Shown here: positions 47,351 through 57,952 of the stretch, piece by piece | Position numbering within the stretch: position 1 is the stretch's first letter | Layout: the number at the start of each line of letters is the position of its first letter | NCBI GenBank assembly: GCA_002633005.1 | Contig: NMRA01000108.1 | Coordinates: forward strand, 921,065 to 985,064 | Length of the DNA stretch: 64,000 nt | Reading direction: 5' to 3' | From: Phoronis australis | Lineage: Eukaryota > Phoronida > Phoronidae | Position numbers and translations under genes: made by a program | Notes under the pieces: model-generated | Seen by the model: only the letters and a program-made list of their open reading frames with translations | Told to the model about the DNA's origin: nothing | Database searches by the model: none

Positions 47351-48352
47351 ATTTGAAACCATAATTTATTGGCGAGTTACTCTGGGAAGGCATTGCAGAG
47401 TAATTAAGCCCAGACAGAAAAATTGGCATTGAAGGCGGCACCCAATGAAAAATAAAACAACGTACAACACCGCGAGTTTAGATTTTTAGTACAGCATCAC
47501 TACTCCTAACTTACACGGAAATGTGGCTCAAATTTTGTGAATCAATTACTTGTTTTTTTTGTTTTTTTTTGCTGTAATTAACCATTCAGATCAATCTGAC
47601 CACAGGCCGGAAAATCACATTAAAAGCAAATCAATCCTTAGCAAAATAAACCTTTGATTAAATTTAGAATGCCAATGAAAACTGCTCATTGCTGAGACAA
47701 TAATTACACAAACCTGAACAGGTTTGGTTTTAATCCGATGAAACTTCTCTACTTTTGATGACATTTTTCAAATCCATTTTAAAGACAAGACTACGAAATA
47801 AAATCAAAAGGAAAACCTAGTTTGGCAAATCTCCCCAATACGCAAATTTCATCTAATCCACAACATATATGAAAGATAATTAGGGCCCTATAAAAGCAAC
47901 CAATCCACTTGGTTAGGTTATCAGGTAATTTTGACAAATTAGCCTAGTTAGTGAAAAATCTGAACAAAACATGTTGAGGCTCCCTGTGGTGTCCTATGTT
48001 CCCTGTGATATCAAATGATGACAAGTTGATAAAGAGAGCCAAGTACTATAATTACCTAACCTTAACTCATAATCTCTACCACACTGCAATAAGTGGTTGG
48101 TTACTGTGCTCCAGGTTTCACCTTCAGTGAAACGGTTTTATGATTATAAGTGTCACTGTCTTTAAAAACATCAAAGATTTCAGCACGAATGCAAATCAGA
48201 ACTTCTTAATAACTTGAACAATACAGGGGAAAATGAGTCCTTATCGCCATACAACCAAGGTAAAATTATCAAAATCGCATATGTTCAGAAGAGCTTTGAT
48301 AATTTTGCCACATATCCTTGTAACATTTCAATCGATAATTCGTATAATTATT
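47351..48352 (+). repeat. about 1-kb duplicated segment, copy A
   Basis: From ATTTGAAACCATAATTTATT to ATTCGTATAATTATT the sequence recurs at 49183-50175, with scattered single-base changes and small indels of 1-9 bases. Copy A stops exactly at the N at 48353, where copy B reads on. No gene seen in it. The most likely cause is two haplotypes kept separately in the assembly. Confidence 0.9.
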
Positions 48353-48353
48353 N
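48353..48353. other. single N, probable contig join
   Basis: This N separates the end of duplicated copy A from a stretch ending in a transposon terminus. The position coincides with the loss of similarity between the two copies, as expected of a join placed by the assembler. Further Ns are at 56414 and 59193, both inside repeats. Confidence 0.6.
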
Positions 48354-49182
48354 GGGGGCTCAAATCCAATTTCAAGTGTCAAATTCGGAACACGGCGCAT
48401 TCGTAACGGAACTATGGTTAAGTATAGGCTCTCCCGCGATATCCCAGGCGACCCGGCAGTGGCGCTGCGCACTACGACTCAGTTTCCGTCGTCTGCTCCA
48501 CTGTGCAATGAAGAAAATTTACTTCATTTTTTAAAGAAAATGGAACCTGAGTGACGATGAAAAAACCGAAGCTGCTGGTAAGATGTGAATTTTAATCGAA
48601 GTCCTAGTGAATGACTCAGAAACTCGCAATACCCTCTTTGTCAAACCTTATCATAAGACGATTTCCAAAGCAATCCCGTCATTATTGCCAACACGAAAAA
48701 CGAATTTGGTCTTTTGAGCATTTGGATGATTTGAAGACTATTTTAAATACGACAAATTCGTTAAGAATCGATGACACAAAACGTGTAATAAGCATTACAA
48801 AAAGAAGTAGGTTTCGCGCGCAAACGCTGTGGACCATAAACAAGTACATGTAGGTCTCTTAGTATGAGATTCGTAGTTAAATCGTGGTGGTGTAGTGGTA
48901 ACGCACTCGCGTACTGCGCGCCACGTCGTGAGTTCGATTCTTTGGAACTTGAAGCTTTTCCTGTTTGACACGTTCTCCGTGTTTTTTTTTGCTTTTTTTT
49001 CTTGGATAATACTTCAGGAATCAAGGAAAATGCTTGATTTTTAGAGGTAAAAACAGAAAAATTTCCTGGACCTCCCCCCATTCGGTGCTATGCGCATCTA
49101 CAATCGTGGTTCAGTTTGCGCAAATACTTACAGCCGGACAAAATGTTGGGCCCCTCCTTGTGATATCCTAGATCCGCCACTG
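48354..49182 (-). mobile_element. partial element ending CAGTGGCGGATCTAGG
   Basis: On the minus strand the right edge at 49182 is a terminus CAGTGGCGGATCTAGGATAT followed by a G-rich stretch. This is the same style of end as at 30600, 57745 and 63963, and is hAT-like. It abuts ATTTGAAA, the first 8 bases of copy B. The left end is missing at the N. No transposase frame is seen. It contains a tRNA-like head at 48883. Confidence 0.5.
48883..48948 (+). repeat. tRNA-like head, probable second SINE type
   Basis: GGTGGTGTAGTGGTAACGCA resembles a D arm with A box and GAGTTCGATTC a B box, at tRNA-like spacing. The acceptor stem does not pair and the sequence runs on into GAACTTGAAGC and T-runs. This fits a tRNA-derived SINE rather than a working tRNA gene. 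Confidence 0.4.
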
Positions 49183-50175
49183 ATTTGAAACCATAATTTA
49201 TTGGCGAGTTACTCTGGGAAGGCATTGCAGAGTAATTAAGCCCAGACAGAAAAATTGGCATTGAAGGCGGCACCCAACGAAAAATAAAACAACGTAAAAC
49301 ACCCCGAGTTTAGATTTTTAGTGCAGCATCACTACTCCTAACTTACACGGAAATGTGGCTCAAATTTTGTGGATCAATTACTTGATTTTTTTTTGCTGTA
49401 ATTAACCATTCAGATCAATCTTACCACAGGCCGGCAAATCACATTAAAAGCAAATCAATCCTTAGCAAAATAAACCTTTGATTAAATTTAGAATGCCAAT
49501 GAAAACTGCCCATTGCTAAGACAATAATTACAGAAACCTGAACAGGTTTGGTTTTATTCCGATGAAACTTCTCTACTTTTGATGACATTTTTCAAATCCA
49601 TTTTAAAGACTAGACTACGAAATAAAATCAAAAGGAAAACCTAGTTTGGCAAATCTCCCCAATACGCAAACTTCATCTAATCCACAACATATATGAAAGA
49701 TAACTAGGGTCCTCTAAAAGCAATCAATCCACTTGGTTAGGTTATCAGGTAATTTTGACAAATTAGCCTAGTTAGTGAAAAATCTGAACAAAACATGTTG
49801 AGGCTCCCTGTGGTGTCCTATGTTCCCTGTGATATCAAATGATGACAAGTTGATAAGAGAGCCAAGTACTATAATTACCTAACCTTAACTCATAATCTCT
49901 ACCACACTGCAATAAGTGGTTGGTTACTGTGCTCCAGGTTTCACCTTCAGTGAAATGGTTTTATGATTATAAGTGTCACTGTCTTTAAAAACATCAAAGA
50001 TTTCAGCACGAATGCAACTCAGAACTTCTTAATAACTTGAACAATACAGGGGAAAATGAGTCCTTATTGCGATACAACCAAGGCAAGATTATCAAAATCG
50101 CATATGTTCAGAAGAGCTTTGATAATTTTGCCACATATCCTTGTAACATTTCAATCGATAATTCGTATAATTATT
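49183..50175 (+). repeat. about 1-kb duplicated segment, copy B
   Basis: The near-identical partner of 47351-48352, starting right after the transposon end at 49182 and continuing into unique DNA after 50175. Differences from copy A are of the size expected between alleles or a very young duplication. Confidence 0.9.
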
Positions 50176-50712
50176 CCTCAGCTGCTCAATTTATTAAAAA
50201 GCTCTAAAATGAATGACAGATGTCACAACATAAAGATAATGATTTTTCATTTTCCATTAGCAGTATTTTCAAAATTCTGTTTTATTTTATTTTACAGACT
50301 TTCAATGTCTTATTGTGTTTTAAATCACAATATGTAAATTTCAAACTTAATCATAAATTCATGAAGAGCCTTCAGAACAAGTCCTTCAACAACAACAACA
50401 AGAAGGAGTGAAAAAGCACTGCTTAGTCATCTTAGCCCTTGTGAAATGAAGACAGTGGCAAAGTAAATCTTAACTCCACATGAAAGAAAGGTAAAATCTT
50501 GAAACTGGAAAACTTCTTCATACACTGGACATATGCCATGTGTCTCTAACTTAGCATTTAAATCCTGAGAACCATATGGTTAGCTGTTGCAGTTTCATAA
50601 CATGACATCTGTTCCAGGAATAGTCCTTTGTGATCAAAGCTGCGTAAAATAAAGTGAATGATATTCCTGGAGTGGTACCAGGATATGATATAGCATGACA
50701 CAGGCTTTTGTT
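50176..50712. other. nothing seen
   Basis: AT-rich DNA downstream of copy B, presumably the true continuation of the duplicated locus. No gene found. Confidence 0.35.
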
Positions 50713-51066
50713 ACGGTACAACCTCATCAATTTTGGACAAAAATAATAGCCAAAAATATCCTTTTTCATTTTTGAGTGCTTTAAACATTGATATGAATGT
50801 CTACAAATTTTCAAAGGTTTGTCCGACAGCAGCTATGGTACAAAAGCTAACGAACATGGAAAGTCATTTAGCTTGGCACTGCACGTGTTTCATGTGGAAA
50901 ATGATAAAACAAAATGAGACTCGTCGCCCATATTGCAGGGGTGTATCCAGGACTTTGAGTTGGGGGGCCAGGTCAGAATTTTAGGGAGGGAGCATGGCCC
51001 CCTTGCCCCTCCCAAACCCCCTTAAATCTGCCACTGTATTGTGTCTTAAATTGGTAAGATTTTACC
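50713..51066 (+). mobile_element. GGTAAA-family MITE split by a smaller element
   Basis: The left end is GGTACAACCTCATCAATTTT and the right end AAATTGGTAAGATTTTACC. The interior has CAAAAATAATAGCCAAAAAT and TTTTTCATTTTTGAGTGC. At the point where other copies read CCATATTGTGT, a 101-bp element is inserted (50936-51036). Confidence 0.7.
50936..51036 (+). mobile_element. 101-bp G-rich MITE nested in older MITE
   Basis: The element starts CAGGGGTGTATCCAGGAC and ends CTTAAATCTGCCACTG. It is flanked by TATTG on both sides (50931-50935 and 51037-51041). Comparison with the uninterrupted copy at 28031 shows that only TATTG was duplicated. That is 5 bp, not the 8 bp expected of hAT, so the class of this end type is uncertain. 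Confidence 0.7.
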
Positions 51067-51144
51067 ATTCTGTAAATTTGATACCAATGCTTATTTAATG
51101 CTGATGCTATATACAAAAAATGGCAAAAGTTACTTACCGGGTAT

Positions 51145-51262
51145 TATTCGGTGGAGACAGCTGGTTATCAAAATGGGAGACCCATCAAGGGTCCCAGATT
51201 CTGAGAACCGGTTTAATGCTTGTTATTCAATGGAGAAAGCTGGTTCTCAAGATGGGAGACCC
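51145..51262 (+). repeat. hairpin repeat, 1.5 units in tandem
   Basis: A half unit (GGTGGAGACAGCTGGTTATC, then AAATGGGAGACCC) is followed by a full unit starting GGGTCCCAGATTCTGAGAAC at 51189 and ending AAGATGGGAGACCCC. Same family as 1773, 13879 and 33062. Confidence 0.65.
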
Positions 51263-51760
51263 CTGAGAGGCAGCAATATTTCAGGGGCATGCCCCTCGTC
51301 ATTAACGCAAACAAAAATTCCAAAGACGCACTTAATGTTTGCTCACCTCCTGTCAACTGGCACATTAAATTTGTGTCAAAAATCCCACCTGATGTTGTCT
51401 TGCCACAGGAATAATTACATACCAATTGCGAAACATCCGATCAAAACAAATGACCAAAACAACAAACTCAATGTAAGATGTCTAACATAACTGTGAAAAT
51501 AAAGATTTATACCGTGGAGACACCTGATTAAGGTTTGCATCACCAGCCCCAAACAGAAATAACAGACACATTACTCTCTATATACCACTGGCAAAACCAA
51601 ACTTAAAGACTACAAACAATGCAAGAAAAATCCGCAAATCCATGAACTGCAAGATAAATTGATGACCCATAGGTGTTCAAAAATGACCCCTAGATTTAAG
51701 ACCTTGAGGGTCAATTGACCCAAAGACACGTTTTTCTAAGTAGAACCCAGCAGAGATCCA

Positions 51761-51907
51761 GCATTTTGCGACCTAGTTTGATCCCTATTATCAAGTGAAA
51801 AGTGATTCTCAAAGCGGGGGCACCATTAAGGGACCCCCACTTTGAGAGGCATTTTGATGCCCACTATTTTAAGTGGCAAAAAATGATTTGCAAAATGGGC
51901 AACTCCG
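51761..51907 (+). repeat. hairpin repeat, two diverged units
   Basis: Two units stand head to tail. GCATTTTGCGACCTAGTTTG to CAAAGCGGGGGCACC is followed by GGGACCCCCACTTTGAGAGG to GCAAAATGGGCAACTCC. Both keep the 'tttgatgcc..(a)gtgg..aaa' core. More diverged than the other copies. Confidence 0.55.
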
Positions 51908-52933
51908 TAAGTAACTATTACCCAAAAAATGTTGGAACCACATAAATGTTCAAAGTGCTTTGTTGTCTTCTAAAATGTTTCTGAACCAGACAATCAAGAA
52001 TGAGCTCAATAACACTAGGACCTCACTAGGAACTTGCTACAAAAGCAAAACTTAGCAAGATTACACGAGATATTGCCATGTATTTTAAATGTGAACATGT
52101 GATTTTGGCTAGATTTTTAGGCACAATATTTGACAATCTGCAATGTGCGACTTGAACAAGAAATACTTCAAGGAATAAAAATTTCAAAATATCCCGTCCA
52201 CGTATACAAGTATAACACTCAATTTTGTGGGGTATAATAGTCAAGCTGGAGAAGTCATGCATGTTGTTACAGGTATAAACTGTGGAGAGCCAGATGAGTA
52301 CAACAGACACAAAGAATGTTCACCACAATATTTTTCAAGAAAACACATCTAGTGTGGTCATCGTTTCTTGATATCAAAAACAGGAGTCTGACATTTCAAC
52401 ATCAAATGATCAACACTGAAGACTTCTAATTGGGTAAACGAGATCTAGCCAAAAATAACACCGAAATGCAGAAAAACATCATTTAATGACTTTTTGCTGC
52501 TTAAACATCTCGTTAATTTAGACCACAATGACAGTGAAGAATGGAACTTTATATTCTCAATGACAGAGAATACTCGCTTTATCATTTTCTACATCTGTCA
52601 CCTTGATAGCCATGCTGACAGGGTTGTATAATTTTGAATACAGGACAGACCACACTTAAGAGTAGCCACTTGAAAGAACAAAAAATGGACCAAGGCAGAT
52701 CTTCATTCATTAGTCTGAAATATTTAAAAGTTAGCAAAAAATAAAATTAAAGTTTTTATTACATTTTATGGTAATCTAATTAAATGTAAGGCAACAAATC
52801 AATAATTTAAAAACAATAAAAGAACAACATCTGAATTCATAAGTATGATCGTCAAATTTGTAACATAATAAAAATAGTTATAGTTGCTACAATACAAAAG
52901 ACTTAGTTTAATTTCAGTTTTAAGAAAACTTGC
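51908..52933. other. nothing seen
   Basis: AT-rich DNA with no supported feature. Confidence 0.35.
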
Positions 52934-53166
52934 CTGAAAGTGTTCAGCTCTCCTTTTCAAAATCAAGAGACAATCAGCCACCTAAACAAATCACATCCTG
53001 GACTTTGGCAATACTGGCAATACACAAACACAAAAGTCAGTATCTCCACAAAGGCCAGTGGCAACAAAAAATCACTACACTTTCTGATTGGCTAATTAGG
53101 TATCAGACATCAGGCAAACCTGGTGCCAGAAGTGTGCTGATAAACATTCGATTGGCCAACAAATGA
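52934..53166 (-). CDS. two candidate exons, one with GC donor
   Basis: On the minus strand 53120-53166 follows TACTGTGTGTTGACATAG, reads SFVGQSNVYQHTSGT and ends CACCAG|GTTTGC (phase 2). 52934-52981 follows GATGTGATTTGTTTAG, reads VADCLLILKRRAEHFQ in phase 0 and ends TTTCAG|GCAAGT. That is a GC-AG type donor with an otherwise full consensus. The two do not join in phase, so at most one is correct as drawn or an exon is missing. Not recognised. Confidence 0.24.
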
Positions 53167-53804
53167 CTATGTCAACACACAGTACAGTGGGTGGCAGGTG
53201 AGATGGGGGATGAATGAAAACACACTGAATGTACAAAGAACTGCCTTTGGACTGAATAAGACTAATTTGTTTGACTTGGCCTGATTTCCTATTTTTAGGG
53301 TGTATGTTAGAAAACAAATGATCCCTCATGGACTGGAGCCTTATCATGGATTCCGTTTTTCTTTCTTTACGAACCAATAAAGTATTATTACAGTTCTTTA
53401 CTCAACACAATTCTTGTAAGCCGCATTACCCTTTTCAAACACTGCAATTCTATACTTTTCTACTGTACTTTTCATTTGATTTTCATGAACGTTATTGTCA
53501 AATCCACAAGAAGGGGCATTGAGTTTGGACTGCATGACATGTAGCAGTTTCCATGACAGGCAAAAATGCTAGCTAGTGTTTAACCAGGAACGCGTGCAGT
53601 CCGCAAAGGGGTTATTTTCGGCAGCAGCTATGATAAAGTTTCTTCAATTCATTACAACTGCTTCCTGTTTACCATTTAGTCCATATTATAGATGTAACTA
53701 CCGATTACCCCCCCCCCAAATCCACCACTGTGGCGACACCGGTTGATGTAGAGAAGCACTGGCCAATTAAGCACAACCTCTAAATAGCTTGGTTTCCTAA
53801 TGTA
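53167..53804. other. nothing firm seen
   Basis: No supported gene. A short C-run at 53709-53717. Confidence 0.35.
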
Positions 53805-54010
53805 AGAACACAACATGGCAGGACACTGAGATATTTTTTGAAAATTTTCAACACAAGTAAACATTTCCATTTATTTTATATCCTTTAACAGTCAGTCATC
53901 AAAGAACACAAAAGTAAAATTCAAACATTCTTAACAATACCATTGGCTTTTGAAAGTTAGAAAAATGATAATTGTGGCAATTATTTTGGTTCAAACTATG
54001 GGAAATTTAG
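53805..54010 (-). mobile_element. GGTAAA-family MITE, diverged copy
   Basis: It shares GAACACAACATGGCAGGACA near the left and TAGAAAAATGATAATTGTGG, then CAATTATTTTGGTTCAAAC near the right with 4829 and 36634. The outer ends are worn. Confidence 0.45.
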
Positions 54011-54346
54011 TTTTCTCACTGGGAATCTGCCTTAAAGCACGTTCGCATCCTACAATGAACTTAAACGCAACGAACAAACAAATTAAGCACTCTCTCTCTC
54101 TCCCCTGCGAATGAGTGCCTATTGCACTAAGTGGGTCTAGAACTGAAGATAGGAAGATTTACTTGGCAAATATCATATAAAAATCTAAAATATTATGGTA
54201 AAATGCATGCAAAGATTAATAAGTTGTATAGTGCGGTGCAAGTATTGACCTCACTCAACTAATCAACAGGCAGATTTCTAAATGCCGTTGGTGATGTTCA
54301 TTCTGACAAGGGTACAGTTCTGCTCATCAGCCTCATAGTGAAATTA

Positions 54347-54536
54347 GAGGAGGCAGTATAGCCTGGTTGATAAGTGCCCGCTTTCTTTACTCGAGGTCGT
54401 GGGTTCAAGTCCCACCCGGTCACACTGCTACACCCTTGTGCCAGGCTTCCAGCGAGGTGATCAGTACAATGGGCCCACATGCGAGGCCTGCGCACGTCTG
54501 GTATAACGTGTATCAGACCACCTGCAATTTTTTTTT
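54347..54536 (+). mobile_element. tRNA-derived SINE with 13-bp target duplication
   Basis: CATAGTGAAATTA stands on both sides (54334-54346 and 54537-54549). The head GGCAGTATAGCCTGGTTGAT holds the A box and GGGTTCAAGTCCCACC a good B box. The tail is GCGCACGTCTGGTATAACG, then CACCTGCAATTTTTTTTT. The 190-bp body lacks about 50 bases found in the copy at 6834. The clean duplication and good B box make this the youngest copy here. Confidence 0.9.
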
Positions 54537-55529
54537 CATAGTGAAATTAATATTTGTCAACTTGTATAGGTAACAGCCAGACAGAGATCATGCAAAATCT
54601 GGGAGTCAACCGGCACTCACCTTACCTGTTACAGCCGTTTAAATGGAACGGAATTGGACATCATTTTCTTGCACCATTCGCAATATTTTGTAATCAAGAA
54701 AAGTTTGTCGTTGATTTGAGAACAGTACATATGTCCTATTTCAGATGACAACTATGCAGAAGCAAAATTTGTTCAGAAATCTAGTTCGCTGGTAATAACA
54801 TATTAAAACTAACAATGAAGTGAAACCAGTCTGGTAAACTGTTGTAAACTGCAGGAATATTCTTGACGAAGTCTAAACCTGTGCCCTTTGGATGCACCTG
54901 CTGATAAAAAGTGTGCCTTTTTTCATGAATTTGTGCCCAGCAGACTTAGTGTAAGTGGTAAACGTAAGAAACAGAAAACCCAAGGGCATGTTTTACCCGA
55001 CTGACTACAAGTTGACTAGAGTCTTGCATTTTTGTTGCGTTTTAAAAGATGCTGCAATGTGCTTGTGTCTTTTTGTTTTTATGAGCCAGTGGTGCAAACG
55101 GGTAGTCCAAAAATATCCCAGGAACAGTGCGCATCCTTATAGAATTTGAACAACAGGGGACTTTGAGTCATATTGGCGCTCTCTAGAGAAATGAGAGCAA
55201 GAATGCAACTTCTGCTTGATCCCAAGTAAGATCTGGTGGACACTAAGTGCTACATATAGAGGTTCACTAATTTCATAGCAGAGGAATAAATTCCACTGTC
55301 AACCCCTCCTCTTGTTTGATTAGGTTAACTTCCCTAATTTATTCCATCTTTTTGACGTGGTTGGGATCAAAATACTCCCTCTTTATCAGTCACTACCAAT
55401 GCACTACACGGGTTCTGTAGGTGGCGCTGAACGCTTGTCCACCAAAAACGTGATCGCCTTCTGGCTGGATAGTGAATTTCAATATGGCGAGGCTATTTTG
55501 AAAATCAGAAATTGAATGAAGAATCAGCA

Positions 55530-55809
55530 AAAATAGAAACTGGCCCACAGGTGATGCTCTATTTCATGGCACTGTAAGTCCATGCATAAATTTAGCAGCA
55601 GAATAACGGTCTAAAGCTTTGGTGATTTTGTTAGCACCTAACTTTTTTACTTTACTCACAGTGTAGCTTCTAAGCACATTAATTTTGTGTCTGATTTTAT
55701 TTACCCAGTTTTTCGCTGGCAATGTTTCCAAGTTGTATATTAATACAGCTGGCTGACAGGAATGACAAGTGGAGTGGTTATCTTCTATCACAGCGCCACC
55801 TATAGACAA
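55530..55809 (-). repeat. diverged direct repeat, left copy, open on minus
   Basis: It shares GAAACTGGCCCACAGGTGAT, CAGCAGAATAACGG, TTTACTTTACTCACAGTGTA and GTCTGATTTTAT with 56085-56370 in order. The minus strand is open for 81 codons (55809 to 55564), including LETLPAKNWVNKIRHKINVL and SKVKKLGANKITKALDRYSA. No ATG is seen and I recognise no family. The right copy has lost this frame. It may be the remains of a gene fragment or mobile element. Confidence 0.5.
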
Positions 55810-56084
55810 TAGAGAGATGTAGCACTGGTTAGTAGATTACTGGCCACCTACTGCAACATGCACAGCTAACCTGGAGTGCGCAGTACACCGGTACTATATG
55901 CGACTATTATTAGTCCATACCACAGCCAGCCAGAAAATTTTGCTTAGAAAATTTGTAGGCTGATGTTAAAATACTCGATTAAAAACTTGTAATGAAGTGA
56001 AACATATTCGGCAGGGATAATTTGTTGCGTCATGACACAACCTTGTGCAAGAAGAAGAGTAGATGGAAAACTAGCTAATAAAAG

Positions 56085-56370
56085 AAACTGACCAATACGT
56101 GACGCTTTATTTCATGGGGCCATAGATTATTCTATGATGGCTCTGAAAGTTACAGAGTCTGAAACTGAAAGCTGACGAGTACTGAACTTCATAAACACTG
56201 ATAAGATATCGCTACAGAAATTCATCAGCAGAATAACAGTAGAACCTGTGAACGGCAATTGTTTCAACACCGGCAACTTATTTAGTTTACTCCAAGTGAA
56301 GTGTAGTTTTTAATGACACGAATTTTGAGTCAGATTTTATGAAATTGTGATTTATGACAATATGACATGT
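56085..56370 (-). repeat. diverged direct repeat, right copy
   Basis: The partner of 55530-55809 at roughly 70 percent similarity by eye, with extra bases near 56130-56200. The inverted-repeat element at 56379 is inserted at its end. Confidence 0.45.
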
Positions 56371-56378
56371 GATGTGGC

Positions 56379-56681
56379 CATAGATATTAGTAAAGAGATT
56401 CGCGACTCCGTGANCCGATCAACAACTTGTCAAGTTAATTCCGACACGTTTCGTAGCAATAATCCGACTTGAATGGCTCGTATACGCGACTTAGTTTGCA
56501 TTAAACGCAACAAATTAATTTCAAACTCAAAAATTTGCTTGACGTGCGTGAAATAAAAACGAAAGTTCACCTTCGTTACTATGCTTAGCCATGAGACCGG
56601 AAGTTTTGAATCCTGCTCACGTACTTTTGCGTTAGGCCGCGAGACTTCACGGAGTCGCGAATCTCTTTACTAATATCTATG
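56379..56681 (+). mobile_element. 303-bp element with perfect 35-bp inverted ends
   Basis: CATAGATATTAGTAAAGAGA and TTCGCGACTCCGTGA at the left are matched without error by the inverted right end (56647-56681). The flanks TGATGTGGC and TGATGTGAC form an imperfect 9-bp direct repeat. Long ends plus a 9-bp duplication fit a Mutator-like MITE. An N follows the left arm at 56414. No coding frame. Confidence 0.75.
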
Positions 56682-57744
56682 ATGTGACAACGCGCTCACT
56701 ACCAACAAGAAACTAGGGACACCTGGTGGTCATTGTTATACTCTTTTTCCTAAGCCGTTCCTAATGCACTGTCAAAAAAGCTTTTTGGAGCTGCATTTTG
56801 TGCTTTATAGCGCTGCTCACCGACATATTATCCTATCTTCATTGACTTGAGAAAACTAATGAGAGTTGTGGTTGGCTTATACTAAAATTGCAGTTTCGAA
56901 AATGTACGCATTGCCTTGTAACTCGGAAACTATAATTCAAGGTTAGATGAGCGTGGTGTAATGTTATTTTAATATTGAACCCCCAAAGTTCTTCAGTTAA
57001 GAATTCAACACTTACTGCTATAAACAGGGGCAAAATTTAGGTTTTATTAATATTCTCACTTGGTGCAGATTCGTCACTGCTGCTAGACTTTCAGCTTACA
57101 CTACGTGAGACGCGGCCTAAGAAGTCTCCCCCTGAAAATAGCCATTGCTTTCTTGTCTGTTAACCACTGGTAAATATAGAAGGTTGCCAGTGGGTAACTT
57201 ACATAGCTATATGCTGCCCTGTCATGCCCTCAGTCGAGACCCACCCCACCCAAAATTCCCGTTGTCGGGTTTTTTCAGCAGGACAGTGTAATTGACCTAT
57301 CGCCAGGAATTTGAGTGACGGCTTAACTGACCATTTAGAACTCATCGTTCTTGGCACACCTTCGTTTCCAAGCTGCCATTTTACCCGACAGACAACCCGT
57401 TACCGAGTAAAACTTATTGTTTGTTAATCGACATTACGCAAGGGGGCGGAGCTTGCGATAGGTCAATTAAAGTGTCCCACATGCGACTAAATGTGAATTG
57501 AAATGGCAAAACTATTAATTTTTTTTTGTTTTTTAAATCTCAGTGATATTAGCCCATGGCTAGACAGTGTTTTCTTTTAATATGTTAGAACTGGCATTAA
57601 ATATAATGGGATCGCCTCATAGCGCAACTTGCAAGACAGAAATTTCACTGTTCATACTTTTGTGGTAGACGTATACACGTTATCCATTAGTCGTATACGA
57701 TTTTGTATCAACTTCAAGTGGAGTGTGCACTCCATAGTTCAACG
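56682..57744. other. no supported gene
   Basis: No supported gene. CGATAGGTCAATTA-like words at 57290 and inversely near 57455 suggest another element with short inverted ends (AATTGACCTATCGC / GCGATAGGTCAATT), spanning 57290-57469. Confidence 0.35.
57290..57469 (+). mobile_element. 180-bp inverted-repeat element (AATTGACCTATCGC)
   Basis: AATTGACCTATCGC at 57290 is matched exactly, inverted, by GCGATAGGTCAATT ending at 57469. The interior has no frame. A MITE by structure. The flanks were not resolved into a target duplication. Confidence 0.5.
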
Positions 57745-57790
57745 CAGCGGCGGATTTAGAGGGAGGGGGGGGGCAAGGTCACTTTTCAGT
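57745..57790 (+). mobile_element. single CAGCGGCGGATTTAGAGG terminus
   Basis: The same end type as at 30600 and 49182, followed by a long G-run. The opposite end was not found, so this is a partial or very diverged copy. Confidence 0.4.
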
Positions 57791-57952
57791 AATACAAATG
57801 TTCCCGAGAGTAAGTTGGGAAATTTACGCAAATCCAGTAAGAGCGCCCTGGCACCACCAGTAGACTAAAAATCTTGAATATTTTCAGACCTTATAACCAG
57901 CATCCTCCTTAAGGTGCATCTCTTCATTACTATATAGACATACAGGCCGTAC

